64,000 bases of DNA from DASTCZ01 sp035308165 (GTDB taxonomy: Bacteria > Acidobacteriota > Terriglobia > Acidiferrales > UBA7541): positions 1-64,000 of the forward strand of contig DATGHC010000009.1 of NCBI GenBank assembly GCA_035308165.1, written 5' to 3'. Position numbers and translations under genes: made by a program. This document shows, piece by piece, positions 28,283-37,082 of the stretch. Each line of letters starts with the position of its first letter. Within the stretch, counting starts at the first letter, position 1. Under the pieces are notes generated by a model. The model was not told where the DNA came from and ran no database searches. It saw only the letters and a list, made by a program, of their open reading frames with translations.

Positions 28283-30729
28283 CCTCTCAATTCCACAACG
28301 GTGATCGCCGCGCCGCCGCGATCCGCTGATTCGGAAGCGATTCGCTCAACCAGCGGATGCGCGGTGAGAAATTCAGCCAGCCCGCGGCGAAGCGCGCCGG
28401 TTCCGTGCCCGTGGATGATCCGCAGGCGCGGTTTCCCGGCCACCGCTGCCGAGTCGAGGAACTTGTCCACGCGCCGCGTGGCTTCTTCCACGGTGCAACC
28501 GATGACGTTGATCTCATCCGCAGACGGCTCATCGGTTGGCTGCGCTTGAACGGTGATGCCAGAGGCATATCGCGCAGGCTGTGGAGTCCCGGCCGCCGGG
28601 CGATCTTCCACAATCGCGGTAACGTCGTCGAGCGAGATCTTCATGCGCAGCGGACCGGCCTCAACTTCAGCGCCGCGTCCATCCACGCGGCGCAACACAA
28701 CGGGCGACGGGAATCCGCGCACGCGCACTTTGACTCCGGAGACAAGCCGCTCGGCCTTAACGGGTTGTTCGACGGGCGCGAGGGCTGGGCCCAAATCTTC
28801 CTGCGATGCGGAGAGATGTTGCACCACGGCGTCATCGACTTCTTCACGCGCTTCGCCGCGCGCCTTGCCTACGGCGCGCTGCGCTTGCTTATTGAGCTGC
28901 GATTGAAGTTCTCGATTCTTGATGGCTTCGAGCGCATTGGAGAGAGCTGCTTCATGTTGTTTCAGCGCTTGGGTAAATTTCTGCTCCAGGTCGGCGATGC
29001 GTTTGCGTTGGCGCTCCGCCCATTCGGTCTGCAGTCTCTTCCGCTGGCGATCAATCTCCGCGGATTGTTCGCGCAACGCGGCGCGCAGCGTGTCCACTTC
29101 ATCCCGCGCTGAATGCAAATAGGCGATCAGGTTGCCAGCCTCACGCGCGGCGGGCGTCATTTCAGCACGAGCACGCTGCAGAATGCGCTCCGGAATGCCG
29201 AGCCGCTCGGCAATCGCGATGCCGCTCGAGCCACCGGGCACGCCGACGAGCAGGCGGTAGGTAGGGCGAAGATTCACCGCATCGAATTCCACCGCGGCAT
29301 TAAGCACGCGGGGAGTGGTGGAGGCGTAAGCTTTCAAGCGATCATGATGCGTGGTAGCGAGTGTGAGGCAGCGCCGCGCGCGAAATTCTTCCAGCAACGC
29401 CACAGCAAGCGCCGCGCCTTCTTCCGGCGCTGTTCCCGTACCCAGCTCATCCACAAGCACAAGCGAGCGCTCCGTGACCGCTTCGAGCATGGAACGGAGA
29501 TTGAGCATGTGCGCCGAAAAAGTGGAAAGGCTCGCGGCGATGGATTGCTCATCGCCGATGTCGGCGAGCACGCGGTCAAATAATGGCAGCTCTGCAGATT
29601 GAGCCATCACTGGAATGCCCGATTGTGCGGCCAGCGCGGTCAGACCGACAGTCTTCAATGCGACGGTTTTGCCTCCGGTGTTCGGCCCGCTGATGACCAG
29701 TACGGTTTCCCCTGAGCCCATGGCGAGCGACATGGGAACGACAGCTCCCCCTTCGTTACGGAGCGCGGCTTCCAGGATGGGATGCCGCGCGGCATCGAGC
29801 CTGAGTTGAGCGTCGTCATGGAAAGCGGGAATGGCGCAATCGTACTTGCGAGCATAGCGTCCGCGGGCAAAAAGCGAATCGAGCTCAGCGATAATTTGCG
29901 CGTCGTGCCGCAATGCAGACGCCTGCCCGCGCAGCATCTGTGTCAGAGCGGCCAGGATGCGCGCAATTTCGGCGGCCTCGTCGTCGGCAAGCTGCACCAG
30001 CTTGTTGTTTAACTCGATGGCCACCAGGGGCTCGACAAAAACGGTTTGTCCCGTGGCGCTCGAACCGTGAACGATGGCGTCGCGCACATTGGAATTGCGC
30101 CGCTCGGCAGCCCGCACGGGAATCACATAGCGGTCGTTGCGCAGCGTGACGTAGTCTTCACCCGGCTCGGCGCCACGCGCCCGCAGAATTTCGCGCAGAG
30201 ACTTCTGGATGGAGTCGCGCGTGCGTGCGAGGGACGCGCGAATACGGCGCAATTCCGGTGAGGCGTCATCGCTAATGGCGCCGTCGGGCAACACCGCGCG
30301 ACGGATGGCCGCCAGGTGGACGCGGAAGTCACTGAGCGAATCCGCGCGCGAAGACAATCCCTGGAACTTTTCCCGTGCATCGCGAAAAAAATCCTTCAGC
30401 CAGCCCACAGTTTCCAGGAGAGAGGCCGTGTCCAAAAGTTCCAGTGGAGTGAGCACCGCCGAGGATATGGCGGGTTCTGAATAGTCGCTGCGCTCAAGAC
30501 GCAGCAACCACGGCTCGGGATCAGCCAGCGCGCCAAACCCCAGCTCGCTCCCGTCGCGCAGCCAATCCATGGCTTCACGGATCAGCGCGAATTCGGCATC
30601 TAGCTGGGCGCGATCCCGCCGGGGCGTCAGTGCTTCGATGCCGCGCCGGCCGGGCGCACAGGTAGCGAAGCCGCGGACGATTTCACGCAGCCGGTCGAAT
30701 TCGAGGAGGTCCGAAGCAGTTCGTGACAT
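28279..30729 (-). CDS. mutS2: MutS2-family ATPase/endonuclease
   Basis: 816 residues, usual MutS2 length. Domain order is an N-terminal core and clamp, the ABC-type ATPase with Walker A ISGPNTGGKTVALKT (near residue 345) and Walker B SLVLVDELGTGTAPEEGAAL, a long coiled-coil (residues about 510-640) and a C-terminal Smr nuclease domain (INVIGCTVEEATRRVDKFLD; LRIIHGHGTGALRRGL). MutS2 proteins act on branched DNA or collided ribosomes rather than mismatches; which applies here cannot be read. The DLR-type Smr nuclease motif appears altered, while the HGxGTG motif is present. Confidence 0.96.
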   Translation of the reverse strand: MSRTASDLLEFDRLREIVRGFATCAPGRRGIEALTPRRDRAQLDAEFALIREAMDWLRDGSELGFGALADPEPWLLRLERSDYSEPAISSAVLTPLELLDTASLLETVGWLKDFFRDAREKFQGLSSRADSLSDFRVHLAAIRRAVLPDGAISDDASPELRRIRASLARTRDSIQKSLREILRARGAEPGEDYVTLRNDRYVIPVRAAERRNSNVRDAIVHGSSATGQTVFVEPLVAIELNNKLVQLADDEAAEIARILAALTQMLRGQASALRHDAQIIAELDSLFARGRYARKYDCAIPAFHDDAQLRLDAARHPILEAALRNEGGAVVPMSLAMGSGETVLVISGPNTGGKTVALKTVGLTALAAQSGIPVMAQSAELPLFDRVLADIGDEQSIAASLSTFSAHMLNLRSMLEAVTERSLVLVDELGTGTAPEEGAALAVALLEEFRARRCLTLATTHHDRLKAYASTTPRVLNAAVEFDAVNLRPTYRLLVGVPGGSSGIAIAERLGIPERILQRARAEMTPAAREAGNLIAYLHSARDEVDTLRAALREQSAEIDRQRKRLQTEWAERQRKRIADLEQKFTQALKQHEAALSNALEAIKNRELQSQLNKQAQRAVGKARGEAREEVDDAVVQHLSASQEDLGPALAPVEQPVKAERLVSGVKVRVRGFPSPVVLRRVDGRGAEVEAGPLRMKISLDDVTAIVEDRPAAGTPQPARYASGITVQAQPTDEPSADEINVIGCTVEEATRRVDKFLDSAAVAGKPRLRIIHGHGTGALRRGLAEFLTAHPLVERIASESADRGGAAITVVELRG

Positions 30730-30784
30730 TTAGAAATTGCAAATCCCAGTTTGATTCTGACCGCAAGGCCGACTGTGCCACTTC

Positions 30785-32440
30785 TTATTTGTGGCCTGCG
30801 CAGCAGCGCGCGTTGCCCAGCTCCTCCACCATGGCGACAGCCAGCGAATCAAGGACATCGGTCGCGGCCTTACTTTTGAGATTGTGATTGTTGCCGAGAA
30901 AAGAAAATACCAGATGCTCGCCGCGTGATGAAGTGGCATAGCCCGCCAATGAATCCACGTGAGTCAATGATCCAGTTTTTGCCCAGACGTGTCCCGCGGC
31001 CGGAGTGCCCTTCATGCGATCCATTAGCGTGCCGTCTTCCCCGGCGAGGGGCAACGCAGAGCGAAAGATCTCAGCCCAGGGTTGTTGCCCGGCCCAGCGC
31101 AGCAGGGTGACTTCCGATTGTGGTGTGACCATGTCCTTGCGGGAAAGACCCGAGGCGTCGGTCATCACTACGTCGGCATCGCTCAGCCCGAGACCCTTGC
31201 GGAAGTCTTCTTCAAATTGCAGCGCTGTATCCTCGGAAGAGTCCCCGGTTTTTGCGCGTGCGGAAACCCGCAGCAACATTTCAGCGTGCAGATTTTGGCT
31301 GGTCTTGAGCATAACGCGCAGGTCATCGGAAAGGGGCGGCGAAATATGTTCAGCGAGTACAGTCGCGCCCGGCACCAGAGCTCCGGCAGCCGCTGGGGAC
31401 GCCACGGAATTTGCGGCTGAAGCCGTGGGCGTTGGCGCAGCACCGTAATAAGCGCTGGGGTCTCCCGAGTGGACGGCGCGCGCGTGCCCAGAAATAACTA
31501 CGCCGCGAGCCTCCAGCAAACTTTTAAGCAGTGCCGAGGCAAATTCGGCGGGACGGTCAATGGCCAGCCCCATCGAGTGAGGCGCCGCGTCCAAGGGCAT
31601 TGAGCCGCGCAGAAATATTTCGCTCGAGCCGGGCTCGCGCTCCACGGAAAGCTTCTGCACGGAGCCGCGAGCGGCAGTCATGACTTCGTTGTGGACGCGA
31701 TAGGTGTCCGTCAAAGGAACGGCAGTGTAGGTTGCCGGTGAACCTGCAACTCTGCCCGGAGTTAGTTCAATGAGGAGAATTCCGTCATTGATTTGCAGCG
31801 CTGAAACCGGCACGCCGTAATTCCAAAGCATGTCATCAATCGCCCATCCGGAAGGATAAGTCCCTCCAGCGAGATAACTGTCATCCGCGACGATGTCACC
31901 CGAAATCTGTTTCACGCCGCGAGCGACTACAGCGTCCGCAAGCTCGGCGAGAGCTTTTTCCGGAGGGCCATCGCGCTCGGTCTTCTTAACAAATGGGAAG
32001 ACACGATTGGAGAGATTCGGGTCACCGCGGCCGACCAGAATCAAATCGCCCTGAAGAAGGCCTTCCGAATTGAGTGGGGCGCGCGCCTCGATCGTGGTGC
32101 GAAAACGATAGTCGGGGCCGAGCGTCGCGAGAGCGAGCGCGGCGGTGAAAAGTTTGGCATTGGATGCGGGCAGGAAGTATTTGTCGGAATTCAGCGAGAA
32201 GAGTACTTCTCCGGTGTCGGCATCCTCCACCAGCATGCCCCAATAACCGCGCCCCGGTTCGGGAGCAGCCAATATCTTCTCAACCCTGGCGCGAAATGAG
32301 GCCACTCCGGTTGAGGCGCCAGCCTCGGAATTCCCCCGCCGCGCAGGTCCCTGGGCAAATGACGCGGCAATAAGCAAAGGGGCGAATAGACACAGAGCGG
32401 AAAGGTAAAGAAACCTTCGATATCGAGAGGTTTGCGCCAT
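30785..32440 (-). CDS. dacB: D-alanyl-D-alanine carboxypeptidase/endopeptidase (PBP4, DacB-like)
   Basis: Periplasmic class C penicillin-binding protein that trims peptidoglycan cross-links. ATG at 32440, preceded by AAAGAGAAC, begins a clear signal peptide (FLYLSALCLFAPLLIAASFAQ), giving 551 residues; the open frame runs back to 32578. The catalytic motifs are in order: SxxK within LPASNAKLFTAAL, SxN as DASGLSRKD, and KTG within VWAKTGSLTHVDSLAGY. A Pro/Ala-rich linker (YGAAPTPTASAANSVASPAA) before the second half is atypical. It lies 55 bp upstream of mutS2, possibly in the same transcript. Confidence 0.93.
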   Translation of the reverse strand: MAQTSRYRRFLYLSALCLFAPLLIAASFAQGPARRGNSEAGASTGVASFRARVEKILAAPEPGRGYWGMLVEDADTGEVLFSLNSDKYFLPASNAKLFTAALALATLGPDYRFRTTIEARAPLNSEGLLQGDLILVGRGDPNLSNRVFPFVKKTERDGPPEKALAELADAVVARGVKQISGDIVADDSYLAGGTYPSGWAIDDMLWNYGVPVSALQINDGILLIELTPGRVAGSPATYTAVPLTDTYRVHNEVMTAARGSVQKLSVEREPGSSEIFLRGSMPLDAAPHSMGLAIDRPAEFASALLKSLLEARGVVISGHARAVHSGDPSAYYGAAPTPTASAANSVASPAAAGALVPGATVLAEHISPPLSDDLRVMLKTSQNLHAEMLLRVSARAKTGDSSEDTALQFEEDFRKGLGLSDADVVMTDASGLSRKDMVTPQSEVTLLRWAGQQPWAEIFRSALPLAGEDGTLMDRMKGTPAAGHVWAKTGSLTHVDSLAGYATSSRGEHLVFSFLGNNHNLKSKAATDVLDSLAVAMVEELGNARCCAGHK

Positions 32441-32642
32441 GTTCTCTTTGCGAAAACCTAATCGTATTTTCAAACCGGCATGCCTTGGAACAATCGGGTC
32501 ACAATTGAAATTATCGTTTATCGCGAGGCGCGTCAAACCCTGCCGTGGCGCGCAACAGGCGACGCCGCCGGCCGGCAAGCCCGATTTGCTTCAAAACCGA
32601 TGACGATTTATCATGAAGTCCCACCCAATTAGGAGGAAATAC

Positions 32643-33353
32643 ATGCGCAAATCAATCGCATTGCTGGCCGCGATGGCCCTGGTGACTCTCCCCATGCTGG
32701 CGGCCGACAAGGAAAAAGATGAAGAGCGGCTGCGCAACTGCGGCACCGTGATGCACGAAATCCTGAATGTTCCCGATGACATCCCGCAGGATCTGCTGAA
32801 TAAAGCAGAATGCGTGGTCGTGTTGCCCTCCGTCCTAAAGGGAGCATTTATAGTGGGGGGCAGCTACGGGCGCGGCGCTATGAGTTGCCGAAGTGGAGAC
32901 CACTTTGACGGGCCCTGGGGGGCGCCGACGATGATGGCCCTGGAAGGCGGAAGCGTGGGCTTCCAACTGGGCGGCGAGGCGACTGATTTCGTGCTTCTGA
33001 TCATGAACGCGCGCGGAGCCAGCTCCATCCTCACGAGCAAAGTGAAGCTGGGAGCGGACGCCGCGGCAGCCATAGGCCCGGTAGGCCGCAATGCGCAGGC
33101 CGATACGGACGCAACCATGCGCGCGGAAGTGCTGACTTATTCGCGTTCGCGCGGTGTTTTTGCAGGCATTTCGCTGGATGGCTCGACGCTTCGTCCGGAC
33201 AACGATGCCAATGAACTTATCTATGGAAAGAAAATGGAGGCGAGGGATATCGTGCTCCGGCGAGCCGCGCCTGCGCCGCCTTCCTCAAAAGAGCTGTTGG
33301 ATGTCCTGAACGACCATTCTCCTAAGAATATGTCCGACCCGAAGTCGCGTTAA
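32643..33353 (+). CDS. SYLF-domain (Ysc84-like) lipid-binding protein
   Basis: Secreted or periplasmic protein of 236 residues. The signal peptide is MRKSIALLAAMALVTLPMLAA. The SYLF/DUF500 domain follows, with IPQDLLNKAECVVVLPSVLK, GGSYGRGAMSCR, PTMMALEGGSVGFQLGGE and VLLIMN near residues 60-130. Family members bind phosphoinositides or membranes in eukaryotes; in bacteria the role is unsettled. A strong AGGAGG at 32631-32636 sets the start at 32643. It is divergent from dacB. Confidence 0.88.
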   Translation: MRKSIALLAAMALVTLPMLAADKEKDEERLRNCGTVMHEILNVPDDIPQDLLNKAECVVVLPSVLKGAFIVGGSYGRGAMSCRSGDHFDGPWGAPTMMALEGGSVGFQLGGEATDFVLLIMNARGASSILTSKVKLGADAAAAIGPVGRNAQADTDATMRAEVLTYSRSRGVFAGISLDGSTLRPDNDANELIYGKKMEARDIVLRRAAPAPPSSKELLDVLNDHSPKNMSDPKSR

Positions 33354-33506
33354 TCATTTGGCAGAATCAGCGCAAAATCCCCCGGCAAAGGCCGGGGTGC
33401 GTCCGAAGCACTGGTTTGCACATCGCGCTGAGTTCCCGTAATCTGAGATTTCGATTCTGGCGCGTCTTTCGGGTGAAAGTCTCCCGCGCACGGCCCGTCT
33501 CCAAAT

Positions 33507-34163
33507 ATGCTCTGTCCCATCTGCAATAAACGAAAAGCCGAACGATTCTGTCCGGCAAAAGGTGAGAAGATTTGCGCCGTTTGCTGCGGAACGGAGCGCG
33601 AAGTCACCATTGATTGCCCGGCGGATTGCGCGTATCTGGTGGCCGCGCATCGCTACGAACAGCGGCAAAACAAGCCGCTGCCTGGATCCGAAGTACCTTT
33701 TCCGGATGTGGAGTTCGCTCCCGCGATTATCCACCAGCATCGCAACGTGGTTTCCGGCTTGGCCTTCACAATTTTGAAGACTGCCGCGGATGAGCCATCC
33801 ACCGTGGACGCGGACGTGCTCGCGGCACTGCAAGCGTTGGCGGAAACCTATCGCACGCTCGGCTCGGGGATTTACTACGAGAAGCCACCCGCGGGCGGAC
33901 CTCCGCAGGCGATTTATGCCGCGCTGGGCAAATATCTGGAGGAGTTCAGGAAACAAGAAGCTGAACAGGGCGCTGCCGGGCGGCTGGGCGCCGGCCGTCT
34001 GAAGGATACCGACATCTTTTACTTTCTGGTGTTCCTGCTACGCGTGGGACGGCAGCAGACCAACGGGCGGCCCCGCGCGCGTATGTTCCTGGAATTCCTG
34101 AGGGGGCAGTTGCCGCGCGAAGCTCAGCCTCAGGCCGAACCAAGCCGCATCATCCATCCCTGA
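33507..34163 (+). CDS. Conserved-looking protein with N-terminal zinc-finger cysteines
   Basis: Protein of 218 residues that I do not recognise as a named gene. The N-terminus carries paired cysteines (MLCPICNKRKAERFCPAKG, then ICAVCCGTEREVTIDCPADC), enough for two structural zinc sites. The rest is mostly helical and soluble, with VSGLAFTILKTAAD and DTDIFYFLVFLLRVGRQQTN. The gene is convergent with the radical SAM gene (19 bp between stops). No catalytic signature is visible. Confidence 0.65.
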   Translation: MLCPICNKRKAERFCPAKGEKICAVCCGTEREVTIDCPADCAYLVAAHRYEQRQNKPLPGSEVPFPDVEFAPAIIHQHRNVVSGLAFTILKTAADEPSTVDADVLAALQALAETYRTLGSGIYYEKPPAGGPPQAIYAALGKYLEEFRKQEAEQGAAGRLGAGRLKDTDIFYFLVFLLRVGRQQTNGRPRARMFLEFLRGQLPREAQPQAEPSRIIHP

Positions 34164-34182
34164 CAATTCGCTGAATAACACC

Positions 34183-35238
34183 CTAAGCGGCGCCCAGCGA
34201 AAGACTGAGCTGCGGCGATGGCAACTCACAGACTGATTGCACGGGTCGCGCACCCAATCCATACTTCTTGCGCATCGCCGCGGCGCGCTGGGAAATTTCC
34301 TGACGGTAAGTCTCTGGCGGGTAAGCCTCGCGTTTGTACCACTCACCATATTGTTTCGCGAGCCGGGGGAATTTTTTCTCAATGAAGGGTAGAAAATGTT
34401 TGGCCGCGGAGGGCATGAGCCAGAGTGGAGACGACAGGAACCACTGCGCGCGCGCCTCGCTCGCTGCGCGAGCCATGGCCTCAAAGTGCGGCTCACTGTC
34501 GGTGAGCCCGGGCAATACGGGCATCATGAAAACGCCCGCCGCAAGTCCGGCGTCGCGCAATTGGCGCAGGGCCTTCAACCTCAGATCCGGGCGCGGCGCC
34601 CGAGGTTCCAGCATGCGCGCCAGGCGCGTACCCACGGTAACGATGGTTACATTGATGGTGAGCGACGAACGCTCCGCGATGCGTTTCAGCAGGTCAATCT
34701 CCCGCACCACCTGGTCAGATTTCGTAGTGATGCTAAGGTTCAGCCCTTCGCGTTCGGCCATGCGCTCAAGGATTGCACGGGTTACGCCGAATTCGCGCTC
34801 CGCGGGCTGAAACGGGTCGGTGGCGCTGCCAATTGCGATATGTCCGCCGCCGATGCGCATCTCGGCCAGATCGCGCGAGGCAATCGGCCCCGCGTTGGCT
34901 TTGGCGTAAATCTTGCGCTCGAAATCGCCACCATCAAGCTCCATGAATTCATGCGTGTATCGTGCATAGCAGTAGAGGCACCCAAATTCACAGCCTCGAT
35001 AAGGATTTACGGTAAATGGAAAAGGGACGCGTGTGGATTCGCAGCGGTTGACAATGGAACGCACGGGCAGCAGAAAATATTCGGTGCCGCGCTTGGCATC
35101 CGCGCAAGGAGAATCAGCGGCGAGGCGGGCGATTCCGGCAAGGCCGGCAGCAAGCTTCGGTGGTAGCGAAGCTGGAGGCGCGTTGTCCCGGTGGTGCGGG
35201 ACGATGGGAAATAAGGAGGGAGTGGGAAAAGTGGCCAT
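34183..35238 (-). CDS. Radical SAM protein, spore-photoproduct-lyase-like
   Basis: 351 residues. The iron-sulfur motif CEFGCLYC (Cys83, Cys87, Cys90) follows FPFTVNPYRG, the signature of the SplB-like/Rv2578c-type radical SAM branch. GSATDPFQPAE and LNLSITTKSDQVVREIDLL complete the partial TIM barrel, and MPVLPGLTDSEPHFEAM closes it. True spore photoproduct lyase is unlikely outside spore formers, and this branch is of unknown substrate, possibly DNA repair. The C-terminal tail is proline- and leucine-rich. Confidence 0.87.
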   Translation of the reverse strand: MATFPTPSLFPIVPHHRDNAPPASLPPKLAAGLAGIARLAADSPCADAKRGTEYFLLPVRSIVNRCESTRVPFPFTVNPYRGCEFGCLYCYARYTHEFMELDGGDFERKIYAKANAGPIASRDLAEMRIGGGHIAIGSATDPFQPAEREFGVTRAILERMAEREGLNLSITTKSDQVVREIDLLKRIAERSSLTINVTIVTVGTRLARMLEPRAPRPDLRLKALRQLRDAGLAAGVFMMPVLPGLTDSEPHFEAMARAASEARAQWFLSSPLWLMPSAAKHFLPFIEKKFPRLAKQYGEWYKREAYPPETYRQEISQRAAAMRKKYGLGARPVQSVCELPSPQLSLSLGAA

Positions 35239-35354
35239 CGTCCGGCTCGTCGCTGAATAGGTGCTCCAATGCAGGGAGTGTATTCGCCTTTTGTTCGCTT
35301 TGTCAAGAAAAATATTCGCTTTATTTTCGCCTGTGGAAACGCCGCCCTAGACGC

Positions 35355-35744
35355 TCAATCCGCCCAGGGTTCCATCCAATAATCCACGGCCAGCCATATG
35401 CCGCGTGAAAAAGGAACGAAAATGAGCGAGAGCATGATGGCGACGGCCATCCACACCAGGATTTTGACCTCGGCAGAGGCGTGCCACATCTCGGGGAAGT
35501 ACTGCGAAACCAGATAAGCAGTAATAAGAATCGCCGCGGTAATGCCGTAATTGATGATCATGGCTCCCACAAAGTAGCCAGGCTCCCGGAAGAATTTCAG
35601 TCCGCACGCCGGGCAGTCATGATTCATGGTGAACATGCGCTCGAGGAGTCGCCCCTGGCCGCATCGCGGGCAGCGGAGGCGCAGGCCGCAGCTCATTACG
35701 TGCGTGAAGGATGGGTGGGCAACCGGCATAGGAGTCACTTCCAT
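35355..35744 (-). CDS. DUF983-family membrane protein with zinc ribbon
   Basis: About 129 residues from the start at 35744; the open frame runs to 35840 but lacks a good site there. A rubredoxin-like ribbon (CPRCGQGRLLERMFTMNHDCPACGLKF, shown by its CPRCG and CPACG pairs) precedes two membrane helices (MIINYGITAAILITAYLV and a second near residue 105). This order typifies DUF983 proteins, whose function is unknown. The end carries SRGIWLAVDYWMEPW. Confidence 0.8.
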   Translation of the reverse strand: MEVTPMPVAHPSFTHVMSCGLRLRCPRCGQGRLLERMFTMNHDCPACGLKFFREPGYFVGAMIINYGITAAILITAYLVSQYFPEMWHASAEVKILVWMAVAIMLSLIFVPFSRGIWLAVDYWMEPWAD

Positions 35745-35914
35745 ACAATAGCCTAGATGTGCCCGCGGGTGTGCCGGATGTTTTTGAAAATAAGGACGAT
35801 GAACGAAAGGGCAATGTCCAGGTGGAGGTACAGTGCTCAATATGCGCCGCAGAGAATGAACGCCCCATTATGCTTTAAGGCGCGGGGTCTATAATTTAAC
35901 CAGGAGCCCCGCAG

Positions 35915-36520
35915 GTGGAACCGATCAACATCCTAATCCTGGACGATGATGTGGTGAGCCAGGCCGCGCTGCGCCAAGTGCTCGACTCCGAGGGCTGGCA
36001 AGTCCATGTGGTCACGCGAATGGATCGTGCCCTTGCGGAGGTGGCTCGCTGGCAAGCGCGGCTGGTGATCGCCAGCGTTTCCATGACCGGCCTTTCCGGG
36101 CCTGTGTTTGAAACCTTGAGGGTCCTGGCGCAGGCGGAGGCCGTGGAGGGCGCTCGGACGCCAACGCGCGTGCTCTATCTTGTGCCCATGATGGCGGCGC
36201 CGCGAGCTCAACCCATGTTAGAGCGCGTGGGCCTGCCCTATTTGCTGAAGCCCTACCACCTGCATGACTTTCTTCAAAAAGTGAGCGACCTGCTGATTGA
36301 GGCGGGGGCGATCAGTACGTCCATGGTCAACGTGCAGCCGGAGTTGCAGGTTGCGCCGCGCCCATTCGTGCGCATCGGAACGAGGCTGGATAAGCGACGG
36401 ACAAACATGTTCTCGGGGCGCGATGAATACATGATGACTGAGGAAGAACTCATGGAATACGAAAAGCAGGAAGAAGAAGAGAAGAAAAAAAAGATCAAGA
36501 AGCGGGATGATTTTTTATAA
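35915..36520 (+). CDS. Degenerate receiver-domain protein lacking the phosphoacceptor Asp
   Basis: 201 residues. The N-terminal 120 residues follow a response-regulator receiver fold (ILILDDDVVSQAALRQVLDS; LPYLLKPYHLHDFLQKVSDL with the conserved Lys-Pro). The acidic pocket (residues 10-12) is kept, but the phosphorylation Asp is replaced by Ser54 in LVIASVSMTGLSG, so it is probably a pseudo-receiver used for binding. The tail is a run of Glu then Lys (EEEEKKKKIKKRDDFL). A CAGGAG site precedes the GTG start, and a TATAAT lies at 35890-35895. No output domain is recognisable. Confidence 0.82.
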   Translation: MEPINILILDDDVVSQAALRQVLDSEGWQVHVVTRMDRALAEVARWQARLVIASVSMTGLSGPVFETLRVLAQAEAVEGARTPTRVLYLVPMMAAPRAQPMLERVGLPYLLKPYHLHDFLQKVSDLLIEAGAISTSMVNVQPELQVAPRPFVRIGTRLDKRRTNMFSGRDEYMMTEEELMEYEKQEEEEKKKKIKKRDDFL

Positions 36521-36579
36521 GAATCAACTCAATTTCACCTGCTCTGAAGTCCTTCCAAGACAAATTCACATGGCATGTT

Positions 36580-37071
36580 TTAGGAAAGCCAAGCGCGAAC
36601 CTGGCTGCGGTCGGGCGTTGCGGCCAGCAGTCCCGCCATGGTCAGACGCAGCAAAGGATGGCGAAGCGCGGGAGCTATTTCCACCATGGGTATGAGGACG
36701 AACCGGCGCCCGGCCATTCGCGGATGCGGAATTTCGAGGTCGGCAGACCGGATGATGCTGGCCCCGTAAAACAAAATATCAATATCCATCGTTCGCGGGC
36801 CCGCGTGAACGATGCGTTTGCGGCCCAGTTGTTGTTCGATGCGGCGAACAACATGGAGCAGTTGCCGTGGCATAAGCTCCGTTTCCGCCTCGACGGCAGT
36901 GTTCAGGAACCAGCCCTGCGCCTGAAATCCGACCGGCTCAGTTTGGTAGAGCGCGGAGCGTCGCGTGATGCGCACTCCCGATTCCATCAGCAGCTCAAGC
37001 GCCCGCTCGATGTGCGAGGCGCGGTCGCCCAGATTTGACCCGAGGGAAAGGTAAACGGTGTGGAGTGACAT
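36580..37071 (-). CDS. folK: 2-amino-4-hydroxy-6-hydroxymethyldihydropteridine diphosphokinase
   Basis: Pyrophosphorylates the folate pterin precursor using ATP. The 163-residue protein shows the family signatures VYLSLGSNLGDR at the N-terminus, QTEPVGFQAQGWFLNTAVE, and GPRTMDIDILFYG with catalytic aspartates. FVLIPMVEIAPALRHP follows. Length is normal. It begins 11 bp after ruvB and may be the last gene of a ruvA-ruvB-folK transcript; other folate genes are not in the window. Confidence 0.95.
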   Translation of the reverse strand: MSLHTVYLSLGSNLGDRASHIERALELLMESGVRITRRSALYQTEPVGFQAQGWFLNTAVEAETELMPRQLLHVVRRIEQQLGRKRIVHAGPRTMDIDILFYGASIIRSADLEIPHPRMAGRRFVLIPMVEIAPALRHPLLRLTMAGLLAATPDRSQVRAWLS

Positions 37072-37082
37072 GGGGGCCGCCG

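Noticed and set aside
34183..35238. True spore photoproduct lyase
   Set aside because: The motif placement suits the broader SplB-like branch, and nothing else suggests sporulation.
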